A stretch of 47,250 nt of DNA from Paludibaculum sp. (GCA_029973955.1 JARKQJ010000277.1:1-47250), one strand, 5' to 3'; numbered from the stretch's first letter, positions 1 through 9,342 are shown. A program made the numbers and translations. The notes: generated by a model not told the origin, from the sequence alone.

Positions 1-52
1 GATCACTGTCGGTCACAATCGAAATGCCAGCGTCGCTTCGCTCCGATCTCCC

Positions 53-117
53 TGATCGGCCACTGGAGAACAGTGATCGGATTCAGAAGAGAACGGTGAT
101 CGGATTGAGGAGAATCC
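53..117. repeat. Short tandem TGATCGG-type repeats, possible insertion-sequence end
   Basis: Three imperfect direct repeats start with TGATCGG at 53, 74 and 97, spaced 21 and 23 bases, each followed by a purine-rich half ending in GAGAA(C/T). A further copy in the opposite direction may lie at the very start of the window. Arrays of such 20-25 bp repeats are typical of transposase-binding ends of IS21-like and related elements (family knowledge). No transposase is visible in the window, so this would be the outer end of an element lying to the left, or a remnant. Confidence 0.35.
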
Positions 118-213
118 GCAGGAAGTACAAAGGTGGGGTCAGCTACGAGCAAGAGTACATCTGTCCAGAACATATCTACATTCACTATATTGTCAAAGAC
201 GGAGAGATCGTTC

Positions 214-558
214 ATGGGCCTCACATTCGCACGCACGAAAAAGCCGAGGGAGGCGAAGAAGAAGATGGACAACCCTGATGAAAAGTTACTGTCCTACGTC
301 TTGGATTCGATTGAGAATGATTTTGAAGACTTTGAAATGGTAGTATTTGAGGCGTCCAGATGGGCTGCTGAAGATGGAATCGTCGCAGACAAAACCCAGA
401 TCTGGCACGCCTTGAGGCATCTCCTGATTTCGGGCGAAGCGAGAGCATACCGAAACTCCTTGGACGGTCATATGGTCCCGCTGGAGAGAGTGCCCGAGAA
501 GGAAATGACAAATGTATTCTACATATCGAAAGGCAAGGCCATGTTGCGTGGTCTTTAA
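214..558 (+). CDS. Hypothetical small acidic protein (114 aa)
   Basis: I do not recognise this protein. The start is set at an ATG with a GGAGAG ribosome binding site seven bases upstream; a second in-frame ATG at 265 is the main alternative and would remove a Lys/Arg-rich leader. The body is predicted mostly helical, with an acidic stretch (DSIENDFEDFE) followed by a region that could form a small winged-helix fold (WAAEDGIVADKTQIWHALRHLL, then a short beta part ending FYISKGKAMLRGL). The codon use is much less GC-rich than that of the backbone genes to the right. It lies about 130 bases before a nucleotidyltransferase-fold gene on the same strand and may be co-transcribed with it. Confidence 0.5.
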   Translation: MGLTFARTKKPREAKKKMDNPDEKLLSYVLDSIENDFEDFEMVVFEASRWAAEDGIVADKTQIWHALRHLLISGEARAYRNSLDGHMVPLERVPEKEMTNVFYISKGKAMLRGL

Positions 559-689
559 CTACCTAAGGCACATTAGCACTTGATCGATTGCGGCCTGTAC
601 TGTGTGAACGAGAGAATTCTCATGCATTCCTGAAGAAACTGGAACAGACTGGTGTCTGTGTGAGTTACGACATTAGGAGGAACGTAGTG

Positions 690-1514
690 ATGTCGCGGGA
701 GACATGGACGAACCCGGAAGTGGCGTATTCGGTGACTTCTGCTTCAAAGTGTGACCTGCCACCTAAGTCCGCGCCCCAAGTGATTGTTAATAATGAAGTG
801 TTCTCCTCGTTCATCGCCGCCGCTGACGCATCATGGCCTACCTTCAAGAAAGATCCCAACCGATTCATCGACAGGTTCATTGAAAGTAAGACCATAGATT
901 GGGAACTTGTTTCTGCCATGCGCAAGCACTCCCAAATAGCTAGCAGGACTCGCTCCAAACAAGATGGCCTGGAAGTTCTCAATGGCTTGATGCTCCTCAA
1001 CAAGAAGAACAAAGGCCGCAAGATCAAACGTCAAACCGCCGCACGAATCTGTGCTGAGATGTTAGAACGCATCCAGGAGATCAACTCCAACCCGATGTAT
1101 GGGTGTAATGTGCCGTTAGTGGTCGTCTTCGGCAGTTACATCCGCCCCGAAGTTGAGAACGTTGGTGACATCGACATTGCCTTCCTCACCACACGCCGAA
1201 AGCACTATACAAAGCGTGCAGAAGAACTAGGGCGCATTCACCACAACCTAGATTACATTAGTCGACTGTATCTGGCCGATATTGAAGTCAGTCGCCAAAT
1301 CCGCAATCGCTCTTCCTGGATCAGCGTCCACGACTGGGATGAACTTGTCGATCTAAAATGCCCCTTCAAAGTGATCCACGCCCACGGCACCTATGACCAA
1401 CCCACTGAACTGCTCAATGGCGGGGCAATCACCGCAGATGAGTTTTTTGAAGTGGTGAAGAGGCTACAGAAACACGATCAAGACGTCTGGGCTCAACAGA
1501 AGGAAACTGCATAG
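690..1514 (+). CDS. Nucleotidyltransferase-fold protein (274 aa), function unknown
   Basis: The central part carries the signature of the pol-beta nucleotidyltransferase superfamily: a hydrophobic strand, then G148-S149, ten residues, and D160-I-D162 (VVVFGSY...GDIDIAF). That is the G-S-x(n)-D-x-D metal and nucleotide binding pattern seen in MNT-type antitoxins, aminoglycoside nucleotidyltransferases and related enzymes. The residues before it are helical and basic; the end is acidic. The start is placed at ATG 690, nine bases after a perfect AGGAGG; GTG 687 is equally possible, and the frame is open back to a TTG at 588. No HEPN partner gene is adjacent, so an MNT/HEPN toxin-antitoxin pair is not supported. 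Lower GC than the backbone and nearby IS-like repeats suggest acquisition. Substrate unknown. Confidence 0.6.
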   Translation: MSRETWTNPEVAYSVTSASKCDLPPKSAPQVIVNNEVFSSFIAAADASWPTFKKDPNRFIDRFIESKTIDWELVSAMRKHSQIASRTRSKQDGLEVLNGLMLLNKKNKGRKIKRQTAARICAEMLERIQEINSNPMYGCNVPLVVVFGSYIRPEVENVGDIDIAFLTTRRKHYTKRAEELGRIHHNLDYISRLYLADIEVSRQIRNRSSWISVHDWDELVDLKCPFKVIHAHGTYDQPTELLNGGAITADEFFEVVKRLQKHDQDVWAQQKETA

Positions 1515-1921
1515 ACCATTACAATCGTTGTGAACGCAGTGCTCGTCTACCATCAAACACTAGATGAGCAGTGGGTAGGCTTCAATAGGGTTCAGCCGAT
1601 CACTTCGAGCCCCAACTCTCGTGAGATCGCCATGAATATCTGCGCCGCTTAACCATTAAACCCATCCCCGCTCCCGTCCTTCTGCATCCGCTCTGGTGCT
1701 TCTTCCTCCTCGCTGTGAGCACCACGCTTCGGCCCTTCGTGAGCCTAAGGCCGCGCCGCCGAACTCCGGGTGAGGGGTGGGGCCGGCCGGGTGAGACGGG
1801 CGGACGCGCTACGGGGCCGCCACCCCCCGCTCCCAACTGCGACAGGGAAGGCCCGCCCCGCGAATGGCCGTCGGTCTGGCCTGAGCCGCACAGCGCCGAT
1901 TCACGGTGAGACAATCCGGCC
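1515..1921. other. Intergenic stretch without a convincing gene
   Basis: About 400 bases. The frame of the upstream nucleotidyltransferase gene stays open after its TAG for about 45 more codons up to a TAA near 1652, but has no ribosome binding site. Base composition changes here, from the AT-richer left end to the very GC-rich backbone at about 1.65-1.75 kb, so this probably holds the border of an acquired segment. I see no RNA gene or clear terminator. Confidence 0.4.
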
Positions 1922-2149
1922 ATGCTCGTGGACGATATCCGCACCCTCACCATCGAGATCCGGCTCCTTCGGGGGGCCATCGAATCTCTATCCAGCCAGG
2001 ACGCCACCCGGCCTGACGAACAACCATCGTCCCGTTTCCGCCGTGTTGATGATCACCCATCGCCGCCGAGCTCAGACTCCATCAACGAATTCGACGCCGC
2101 CAAGATGCTGTGCACCGATTCGCCGCGCAGGGCGAAGGCGAGGCGGTAG
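1922..2149 (+). CDS. Small protein (75 aa), possibly a truncated helix-turn-helix (excisionase-like) protein
   Basis: The N-terminal half (MLVDDIRTLTIEIRLLRGAI) looks like an amphipathic, coiled-coil-like helix. The C-terminal part contains FDAAKML, which resembles the first helix of MerR/excisionase-type HTH proteins (xEAAKxLGVSxxTL), but the match stops at once and the protein ends in a basic tail PRRAKARR. This could be a frameshifted or truncated HTH protein, or a chance open frame. A GGTGAGA sequence lies about 14 bases upstream, rather far for a ribosome binding site. Confidence 0.3.
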   Translation: MLVDDIRTLTIEIRLLRGAIESLSSQDATRPDEQPSSRFRRVDDHPSPPSSDSINEFDAAKMLCTDSPRRAKARR

Positions 2150-2320
2150 TGGGGCGGCGCGAAGCGGGCGGGCAGAGAAACGGGCGGGAAGCCCCTTTCC
2201 GCGCGGGCGGGAATCGTGTACACTTCTGTCATCTTTCGGCCAGTCTGGCGCGGAGATCGAGGGGGCGCGGGCTGTCCGTGGGCAGCGGCTTGTTTGCAAC
2301 ACGCTCCGGGAGGCGACTCC

Positions 2321-5300
2321 ATGAAAGCCAGCGCGCTCTCCGTTCTCATTCTGGCGCCCTGCATTGGCCTGGGCCAGAACACCATTTCGACGATTGCGGG
2401 TAGCGGCACTTGTTGCGCGGATGCGGACGGCGTTCCGGCCACCAGCGCTTACCTGCAGGGGTTGTACGGGCTGGTCTTCGATTCGCAGGGAAACCTGTTT
2501 CTTTGGGAGAGCCAGCCTTCGCGAATCCGGAAGGTGACACCGGCGGGCATCATCAGCACCGTGGCCGGCGTGGATAAGAACCCGGGCTACGCAGGGGACG
2601 GCGGGCCGGCGACGAGCGCGCAGCTGCTGGCCTCGACACAGCACTCGGGACTGGCCTGGGACAGCCGGGGGAACCTTTACATCTCCGATGGAGGCAACCA
2701 GCGGATCCGCAAGGTGAGCCCGGCGGGCGTGATCACGACGGTGGCGGGGACGGGCGTGGACGGATTCTCGGGCGACGGGGGCCCGGCGACAGCAGCGATG
2801 CTCTCGTCGCCGACGGGCATTGCGGTGGACGGTCTGGACAACCTGTACATTGCCGATTCCGGGAACCGGAGGGTGCGGAAAGTGACGCCGGACGGGAAGA
2901 TCAGCACGGTGGCGGGCAATGGAAACGCGGTGTCGGGGGGAGACGGCGGAGCGGCGACGAGCGCGGCCTTCCAGCAACCGAGAGCGGTGGCGGTGGACGG
3001 AGCGGGCAACCTCTATATCTCCGAGGGCTCGAAGATCCGGAAGGTGAATTCACTGGGCGTGATCAGCACCGTGGCGGGGACAGGCACGCAAGGTTTCGCA
3101 GGGGACGGCGGGCCGGCGACGAGCGCGCGGCTGGCGGCGGCCTCCGGGATGGTAATCGACGCGGGCGGGAACCTGTACTTCGCCGATACCAGCAACCAGA
3201 GGGTGCGGCGCGTGGACGCGGCGGGCATCATCACGACCATCGCGGGCAGCACGGCTGGATTCGCCGGCGACGGCGGGCCCGCGGCGAACGCACAATTGCG
3301 AGTGCCTCACGACGTGACGCTGGACGCAGCGGGCAACCTATATGTGACCGATACCGGCAACTTCCGGGTGCGGAAGATCACGATGAGCGGGCCGAGGCTG
3401 ACGGCGAACCCGGCCCAACTCACGTTTTCGTACGCGACCGGCGGGGACAACCCGGCGACACAGACGGTGACGCTGAGGAGCAGCGTGGCGGGGGAGAGCG
3501 TGACGGCCGAGGTGAGCACGGGCGGAGACTGGCTGAGCGTGGAACCGGCGTCGGGCGCGTCGCCGATGACATTGAAAGTTTCGGCCAACGGAGCGGGCAA
3601 GGGGCGGGGGGCGTATGCGGGCTCAGTGACGGTGCGGGGCGCGGGCGGCGCCGTGCTGGTGTTTGCCGCCACGCTGAATGTGACGGGGGCGGATGCGCCG
3701 GTGATCACGAGCGTGGTGAACAACAGCGGCTTCCAGCCGGTTCTGGCACCGGGGGTGCTCTTCCGGATGACAGGCGTGGGACTGGGCGGGTCGCCGGAGG
3801 TGACGGCGGCTCCGCCGGGCTACCCGGCAGGGCTGAGTGGATCGTCAGTGCGGTTCGTGTCTAAGGACACGGGCGCGGGAGTGGACGCGCTGCTGGTCTC
3901 GGCGGCAGAGGGGAAGATCGTCGGGCTGCTGCCTTCGAGCGCGGCGCCGGGGAGCTATGAGGTGCGGGCGACCTACAACGGGCTGACGAGCGCGCCCTGG
4001 AGCGCGGCGGTGGCCGCGGGCAGCCTCGGCATCGATACGTTGACGGGGACGGGCAACGGGCAGGTGCAAGCGTCGCTCGAAAACGTGAATGGCGGCGCGA
4101 GCCGGATCCGTTTTACGACGGGCACGGCGACAGCGGCAGACGGGCAGCAACTGGTGCTCGGTCCCGCTCATGCGGGCGATACGGTGGTGTTGACGGGCAC
4201 AGGCGGTGGGGCGGATCCGGCCAACGACGGTGGGGACAGCGCGGGGGACCAGTCAGGAAGCGGCAGTTACGCTGTGCTGTTCGGCGCGAGGGAGATCGTG
4301 CCGGTGTTCGCGGGCACAGTGGCGGGCTCGCCGGGCGTGTGGGTGGTGAAGGTGGTTTTGCCGGCCGACATTGAGACAGGGTGTTTTGTTGCGGTGCAGG
4401 CGCGGGTGGGGAACGAGAGAGGGAACCAGGCGACGATCGCGATTGCAGGGGATGGGCAGAGCGCGTGTCCGGACGCAACGTTGAGCCAGGATACGCTGGG
4501 CGTGCTCGATGGTGGTGGGACGATTACGATTGGCGGCTTTGGAGTGGCGAAGGCGTCGCAGACGACGACGATTCTGAGCGCGCCGGGCGGGACGGCGACG
4601 ACGGTCCGGGGGGAGCAGGAGAACATCGGCGGAGGCATCGGCCGGTACACGGCGGCGCAATACGCGGCGCTGATGATCCGTTTGAGATTTGGCCTCTGCA
4701 CGGTGAAGGACACGACGACTGTGGCGACAGAGAAGCCGCCGTTCGCTCCGGAGAGCTATGTGGACGCCGGGCCTTCGATTCCGGCGTCGGGACCAGGACT
4801 GGCGGCGGGAGCGGCGCTGCTGGTGGCTGGCGCAGGTCCGGTCTACTCGCTGCTCCTGCCGACCGGCACTCTACAGGGAGGCGGGCAGTACGGTCTGAAG
4901 GGGAGGGGCGGTCCGGACTTGGGTCCGTTCCAGGTGAGCGTGCCATTCCCCGCGCGGTTCGCGGCGACCAACCTGGATGCGATCACGACGATCGACCGGG
5001 CCACGCCGCTGGTGGTGACGTGGGAGGGAGAAGGGTTCAGCCTGGTGGACATCATCATCGGGACGAGCCGGGTGCTGGGCAAGACGGCGGCGGGCGTCAA
5101 CATTGTGCGGAACGTCGCGCTGACGTGCGAAGTGCCGGCGGAGGGGGGATCGTTCACGGTCCCTGCGGAGGCGCTGGCGTACCTGATGCCGGAGGGCATC
5201 GACGCGGCGAGCATGGCAACGGGCTCAGGTCTGCTGACGGTGGAAGGGGTGAATCAGCAGGTCTTCACCGCACCACTGACGGCCGGAGGGCAGGTGGACT

Positions 5301-5353
5301 ATGCGGCGTTCTCGGCGGTGCTGGGAGCGGCCAAGAACCTGGTGGTGCAGTAG
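2321..5353 (+). CDS. Secreted NHL-repeat beta-propeller protein with C-terminal beta-sandwich domains (1010 aa)
   Basis: The ATG is preceded by GGGAGG at seven bases and starts a signal peptide (MKASALSVLILAPCIGLGQ). Residues about 20-360 hold six NHL repeats of about 54 residues, each running through GDGGPATSA, a hydrophobic strand with G-N-L-Y-(I/F)-(A/S)-D, then R-(I/V)-R-(K/R)-V and STVAG. This is a six-bladed propeller of the kind used for protein or ligand binding outside the cell. Next come a BACON-like domain (ANPAQLTFSY...GGDWLSVEPASG, about 365-465) and a domain with NNSGFQPVLAPGVLFRMTGVGLG, characteristic of large secreted Solibacter proteins. The last 500 residues are Gly/Ala/Thr-rich and beta in character. 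There is no transmembrane anchor or sorting signal at the C-terminus. Enzymatic activity is not indicated; a binding or adhesive role is inferred. Confidence 0.8.
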   Translation: MKASALSVLILAPCIGLGQNTISTIAGSGTCCADADGVPATSAYLQGLYGLVFDSQGNLFLWESQPSRIRKVTPAGIISTVAGVDKNPGYAGDGGPATSAQLLASTQHSGLAWDSRGNLYISDGGNQRIRKVSPAGVITTVAGTGVDGFSGDGGPATAAMLSSPTGIAVDGLDNLYIADSGNRRVRKVTPDGKISTVAGNGNAVSGGDGGAATSAAFQQPRAVAVDGAGNLYISEGSKIRKVNSLGVISTVAGTGTQGFAGDGGPATSARLAAASGMVIDAGGNLYFADTSNQRVRRVDAAGIITTIAGSTAGFAGDGGPAANAQLRVPHDVTLDAAGNLYVTDTGNFRVRKITMSGPRLTANPAQLTFSYATGGDNPATQTVTLRSSVAGESVTAEVSTGGDWLSVEPASGASPMTLKVSANGAGKGRGAYAGSVTVRGAGGAVLVFAATLNVTGADAPVITSVVNNSGFQPVLAPGVLFRMTGVGLGGSPEVTAAPPGYPAGLSGSSVRFVSKDTGAGVDALLVSAAEGKIVGLLPSSAAPGSYEVRATYNGLTSAPWSAAVAAGSLGIDTLTGTGNGQVQASLENVNGGASRIRFTTGTATAADGQQLVLGPAHAGDTVVLTGTGGGADPANDGGDSAGDQSGSGSYAVLFGAREIVPVFAGTVAGSPGVWVVKVVLPADIETGCFVAVQARVGNERGNQATIAIAGDGQSACPDATLSQDTLGVLDGGGTITIGGFGVAKASQTTTILSAPGGTATTVRGEQENIGGGIGRYTAAQYAALMIRLRFGLCTVKDTTTVATEKPPFAPESYVDAGPSIPASGPGLAAGAALLVAGAGPVYSLLLPTGTLQGGGQYGLKGRGGPDLGPFQVSVPFPARFAATNLDAITTIDRATPLVVTWEGEGFSLVDIIIGTSRVLGKTAAGVNIVRNVALTCEVPAEGGSFTVPAEALAYLMPEGIDAASMATGSGLLTVEGVNQQVFTAPLTAGGQVDYAAFSAVLGAAKNLVVQ

Positions 5354-5359
5354 GGGCGG

Positions 5360-6043
5360 CTAGAGGACGCCGTATTTCTGGAAGACGTCGCGGAGGTAGG
5401 CTCCGTTGGCGAGGTCGGCGCGGCTGTTGTTTTCGCGGGTGACCTTGTCGGTGGCGAGGCGGACGGTCTCTTCGACGATATCTTTGGGGATGACGACGAC
5501 GCCGTCGTAGTCGGCGAAGATGAGGTCGCCGGGGTGGACCATGATGCCGCCGCATTCGATGGGGACGTTGTATTCGACGACGGCGCCGCGGCCGCGGGAG
5601 TCGACGGGTTTGATGCCGGCGGCGAAGACGCCGAAGCCGAGTTCTTCAATCTTCTTGACGTCGCGGACGAGGCCGTCGACGACGGCGCCGCGGGCGCCGC
5701 GGGCGGAGGCGGCGGTGGAGAGGAGTTCGCCCCAGGGGGCGTTGCGGCTGGACTGGCCGGTGGAGACGACGGCGATCTCGCCGGGCAGGAGGCTATCGAC
5801 GGCCTCGATCTCCTTGGCGTAGGGATCGGGCATGTCGTAGTGCAGATCGCGGCAGGAGATGGTGCGGGCCCAGCCGGCGAAGCAGTGGCGCGGGGTGATG
5901 GGGCGCAGCCGCTCGCTCATGGCGCAATCGTGGTAGCCCAATTGGTCCAGCGAGTCCGCGACGACTGCCGTGTAGAGCGTGGACTCGATGCGTTCGAGAA
6001 GTTCGGCGTCGGCGGTCGGGGCGGAAGTCTGATTACGATCCAT
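5360..6043 (-). CDS. RraA/HMG-aldolase family protein (227 aa)
   Basis: This is a full-length member of the RraA-like superfamily, which includes 4-hydroxy-4-methyl-2-oxoglutarate/4-carboxy-4-hydroxy-2-oxoadipate aldolases, oxaloacetate decarboxylases and the RNase E inhibitor RraA. The signature is visible: GELLSTAASARGARGAVVDGLVRD-type core (G-E-x-x-x-x-A followed by G-A-V-x-D-G-x-x-R-D), which supplies the Arg and Asp that hold the metal and the oxo-acid substrate, and later HPGDLIFADYDGVVVIP, the family's typical C-terminal strand-turn. In soil bacteria with many sugar-acid genes, an aldolase or decarboxylase acting on a 2-oxo acid is more likely than RNA-degradosome control. It lies downstream of the TonB receptor on the same strand but a hairpin separates them. 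Confidence 0.8.
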   Translation of the reverse strand: MDRNQTSAPTADAELLERIESTLYTAVVADSLDQLGYHDCAMSERLRPITPRHCFAGWARTISCRDLHYDMPDPYAKEIEAVDSLLPGEIAVVSTGQSSRNAPWGELLSTAASARGARGAVVDGLVRDVKKIEELGFGVFAAGIKPVDSRGRGAVVEYNVPIECGGIMVHPGDLIFADYDGVVVIPKDIVEETVRLATDKVTRENNSRADLANGAYLRDVFQKYGVL

Positions 6044-6077
6044 CGTGGTCGATTCCTCTTTATTGGTTGATTCTGAT

Positions 6078-6110
6078 GCCTGCCGCCGCAGAGCGTCAAC
6101 AGCGGCAGGC
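6078..6110 (-). terminator. Hairpin after the TonB-receptor gene, possible terminator
   Basis: A perfect 9-bp inverted repeat (GCCTGCCGC / GCGGCAGGC) with a 15-base loop lies 23 bases beyond the stop codon of the TonB-receptor gene and before the RraA-family gene. No clear U-tract follows on the transcribed strand, so it could act as a weak or factor-assisted terminator, or only as a 3'-end stabiliser. Confidence 0.4.
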
Positions 6111-6132
6111 CAGTGACCCGGGCGTACCCGTG

Positions 6133-9100
6133 TCAGAACAGGAGCTTCAATCCGAACTGAATGATGCGTGGGTCGCCCAAGGTGGACGAGATGCGGCCGA
6201 CGGTGGACGGCGTGGAGATGTTCGAGGCCGGAGGGGAGAAGGTGGGGTGGTTGGGGGCGTTAAAGAACTCGCCGCGCAACTCGGTTTTGAAGCGTTCGCC
6301 GATGGGGGTGACCTTGACGGCGCTGAGGTCGATGACGGCCTGTCCGGGGCCGAAGAGGAGGTTGCGCGCGCTGTTGCCGAAGGTGAACGCCGAGGGCACG
6401 GAGAAGGCGGAGGCGTTGAACCAGTTATCGATGCTCTGGTTGGAGGGATAGAGATCGGCGCCGGAGACAACGTCGGGCCGATTGGCGTACCAGCCGGCGA
6501 GGGTGGGCGAGAAGTTGGCGGAGAACGGAACGCCGGAGCGGAGCTGGACGATGGCGCCGGCGCGCCAGCCGCCGAGCAGGAGGCCGGAGAAGCCGCGATT
6601 GTTGAGCCAGCGGCGGTTGGGGCCGAAGGGCAGATCGTAGGTGGCGGAGGCGTAGGCGACATGGGCGCGGATGCCTTCGCCGATGCCGCGTTCGGACTTG
6701 GCGTCGTAGGGGTTCTGGGGGGTGCCGGAGAGATTGACGTCGTCGAGGGTCTTGTTCCAGGTATAGGAGGCCTGGAAGAAGAGGCCGCCCTTCATGCGCT
6801 GGGTGGCTTCGAGCTGCATCTGATGCGTGATGGAGTTGCCGTTGAAGTCGAGGTAGGAGATGGAGGCCCAGGGCTGGAAGGGGCGCAGGCTCTGAATGGT
6901 GCCGGCGGTCTGTTTGAAGGGCAGGTTCTTCTCCCAACCGTTCTGCATGACGCGGACGGCCTTGTTGCCGATGTAGGTGGCGCGGAGGCCGAGGCCGGAG
7001 GCGACTTCATGCTCGATGGTGAGGTTCCACTGCTGCGCGTAAGTGTTGCGCATCTGCCGGTTCATGGCGTAGAGGGTGGGGTTGGCGGTGATGGAGCCGT
7101 CGCCGGGGAAGGGGTCGGCGAGAGAGAAGACGGGCTTGGTGGCGCCGTTCTCATAGGTCTCGCGGAGGGAGAAGGGGATGTTGGACTGGGAGATGAGCAG
7201 CGGCCCCTGGTAGAAGGGGATCTGGTTGTAGAAGAGGCCGTAGCTGCCGCGGAGGACGGTCTTGTTGGAAGCCGCCGGGCGGAAGGCGAAGCCGAAGCGG
7301 GGGGCGAAGTTGTTGCGATCGCTGAGGACGACGTCGGAGCCCCAGCCGAGGCTTTCGCTGGTGACGTAGGGGTAGGCGTTGAGGATGCGGGGGATGGCGA
7401 GGCGCGGGAGCTGGCCGTTGACGGTGCGGACGACGAACTTGCCGCTGGCGAGATCGAAGTTGGTCATGGAGCCGTCGCGCTCCTGGGGAGCGGTCTGGAT
7501 CATGTAGCGAACGCCGATGTTGAAGGTGAGGCGGGAGCTGGCGCGCCAGTCGTCCTGAACGTAGGCGGAGTAGCGGTTCTGCGTGAGCAGGTTGACGAGG
7601 GTGGGAGTGCCGCGGACGGAGGTGATGGGGTAGCCGAGGAGGAAGTCCGAGTAGGCGTTGGCGCTGTAGCGGCCGTTGAAGCTAAAGGTGCCGAGCTGGG
7701 CGCCGCGGGCGGCGGGGTTGGTGGAGAAGCGGGAGAGGCCGATATCGACGCCGGCCTTGATGGTGTGAGCGCCGCGGATCCAGGTGAAGTTATCGGTGAG
7801 CTGGGTGGTGATCTGGGGGGCCATGTCCGCGCCGCCGAGATCCTGCACGGTGGAGTAACCGGTGATGGAGACGGTGGGGAGGCCGCCGACGGGGAGGGGG
7901 CCATAGAGGCCGGGGAAGATGGAGCGCGGATCGAAGTCAGTGTTCTGGCCCATGCGAATGGAGCCGTGGGTGAAGTAGGAGGCGCGGGCCTCGTTGGTCA
8001 TGCTGGTGCCGAGGATGCGGGTGTAGGTGAGGCTGGCCGATTTGGTGGTGTAGCCGGCGTTGGAGTAGTTGCCGAACTCGGCGGGGCCGCTGTTGGAGAC
8101 GAAGTAGGGGTCGCCCTTGGAGTAGGACATGATGAGGTTGAGCGTGTTGCGCTCGTTGAGGTGGTGGTCCAGGCGGGCGGAGTAGCGGTTGATATCGACA
8201 CGGGTGGGCACGTTGCCGGTGTAGTTGACGCCGGTGCCGTCGGCGCGGGTCCCGGGGCCGTTGGGGAGCGGCACGAAGGACTGGATCTTCTGGGCGCGGG
8301 GATCGAGGCGGTTCGTGGGGATGATGTTGCCGGGGAAGGCGACGGAGGTGAGGGGGTCCTTAATGATGGTGGTCATTTTGGAGAAGTCGCCGCCGCGCAT
8401 GGCCTCGGTGGCGTAAGCCCAACTGCGAACGCGCGAGGTGCGCTCGCGGAGGCCTTCGTAGGAGCCGAAGAAGAAGGTCTTGTTCTTGATGATGCGGCCG
8501 CCGGCGCTGGCGCCGAATTCGTTGCGGTTGTAGGGGGCGAGGGTGAGTCCGGCGGCGTTGGAGAAGTACTCGTTGGCGGCGAACTTGCGGTTGCGGTTGA
8601 ACTCGAAGAGTGCGCCGTGGAAGGCGTTGCCGCCGCTCTTGGTGATGATGGAGATGGCGGCGGCGCCTTCCTGTTCAGCCTTGGCGCCGTTGCTCTCGAT
8701 CTTGAACTCCTGGATGGTGTCGATGGAGGGCGTGGTGGAGATGGCGTTGCGGAGAGAGTAGGCCGCGCCGCCGTTGCCCTGGTCGTTGTAGGCCACACCG
8801 TCGATGGTGAAGAAGCTGCCGCCCCAGTGGGTGGCGCCTCCGAGCTTGGGATTGGAGGACCAGTCCGAGGTATTGCCGGGGGCGATGAGGATGAGGCGGT
8901 CGAGCGTGCGGCCGTTGAGGGGCAGCGAGGCCACGGCGTGGGTGTCGACGTTGGTGGCGACGGAAGAGGTCTCAGACTGGATGACGGGCACGGAGGCTTC
9001 GACGGTGATGGTCTGATCGACGGCACCGGGATCGAGCCGGATGTCAGTGCGGATGGTCTGATTCAGCATGAGCCGGATGCCGGCGACTTCGGTCTTCTTG

Positions 9101-9342
9101 AAGCCGGGATGGGCGGTGGTGATGCTGTAACTGCCGGCGGGAAGGTTCGGCGCGACGTAGTCGCCGTTTTCGTTGGAGGTAACTGTGAGGGGTGCGCCCG
9201 TGGCTTCGTTGGTGATCCTGACCTTGGTCCCGGCGACGGCTGCGCCGCTGGAGTCAGAGACCGTACCCACAAGCACGCCCGTAATGCTTTGAGCGCTCAG
9301 GCAAGCGCCCAGAAATGCCAAACCGATCAAGCGAAGAACCAT
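6133..9342 (-). CDS. TonB-dependent outer-membrane receptor with carboxypeptidase-regulatory-like domain (1069 aa)
   Basis: The start is an ATG opening a signal peptide (MVLRLIGLAFLGACLSAQ). Residues about 20-105 form a carboxypeptidase-regulatory-like (CarboxypepD_reg/PEGA-type) domain (GTVSDSSGAAVAGTKVRITN...GSYSITTAHPGFK). A plug domain follows (about 120-240, with LPLNGRTLDRLILIAPG and the segment IDTIQEFKIESNGAKAE), then a long barrel of alternating aromatic strands that ends with a terminal Phe (FGLKLLF), as expected for BamA-dependent insertion. The length fits the large SusC-like/Oar-like receptors expanded in Acidobacteria; no SusD partner is visible. It probably imports an oligosaccharide or another large nutrient. 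The divergent neighbour, a secreted alpha/alpha-barrel-like protein, may act on the same polymer; that link is inferred from position only. Confidence 0.9.
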   Translation of the reverse strand: MVLRLIGLAFLGACLSAQSITGVLVGTVSDSSGAAVAGTKVRITNEATGAPLTVTSNENGDYVAPNLPAGSYSITTAHPGFKKTEVAGIRLMLNQTIRTDIRLDPGAVDQTITVEASVPVIQSETSSVATNVDTHAVASLPLNGRTLDRLILIAPGNTSDWSSNPKLGGATHWGGSFFTIDGVAYNDQGNGGAAYSLRNAISTTPSIDTIQEFKIESNGAKAEQEGAAAISIITKSGGNAFHGALFEFNRNRKFAANEYFSNAAGLTLAPYNRNEFGASAGGRIIKNKTFFFGSYEGLRERTSRVRSWAYATEAMRGGDFSKMTTIIKDPLTSVAFPGNIIPTNRLDPRAQKIQSFVPLPNGPGTRADGTGVNYTGNVPTRVDINRYSARLDHHLNERNTLNLIMSYSKGDPYFVSNSGPAEFGNYSNAGYTTKSASLTYTRILGTSMTNEARASYFTHGSIRMGQNTDFDPRSIFPGLYGPLPVGGLPTVSITGYSTVQDLGGADMAPQITTQLTDNFTWIRGAHTIKAGVDIGLSRFSTNPAARGAQLGTFSFNGRYSANAYSDFLLGYPITSVRGTPTLVNLLTQNRYSAYVQDDWRASSRLTFNIGVRYMIQTAPQERDGSMTNFDLASGKFVVRTVNGQLPRLAIPRILNAYPYVTSESLGWGSDVVLSDRNNFAPRFGFAFRPAASNKTVLRGSYGLFYNQIPFYQGPLLISQSNIPFSLRETYENGATKPVFSLADPFPGDGSITANPTLYAMNRQMRNTYAQQWNLTIEHEVASGLGLRATYIGNKAVRVMQNGWEKNLPFKQTAGTIQSLRPFQPWASISYLDFNGNSITHQMQLEATQRMKGGLFFQASYTWNKTLDDVNLSGTPQNPYDAKSERGIGEGIRAHVAYASATYDLPFGPNRRWLNNRGFSGLLLGGWRAGAIVQLRSGVPFSANFSPTLAGWYANRPDVVSGADLYPSNQSIDNWFNASAFSVPSAFTFGNSARNLLFGPGQAVIDLSAVKVTPIGERFKTELRGEFFNAPNHPTFSPPASNISTPSTVGRISSTLGDPRIIQFGLKLLF

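Noticed and set aside
588..1514. MNT/HEPN toxin-antitoxin module
   Set aside because: The nucleotidyltransferase lacks the small MNT size and no HEPN protein (R-x4-6-H) is adjacent.
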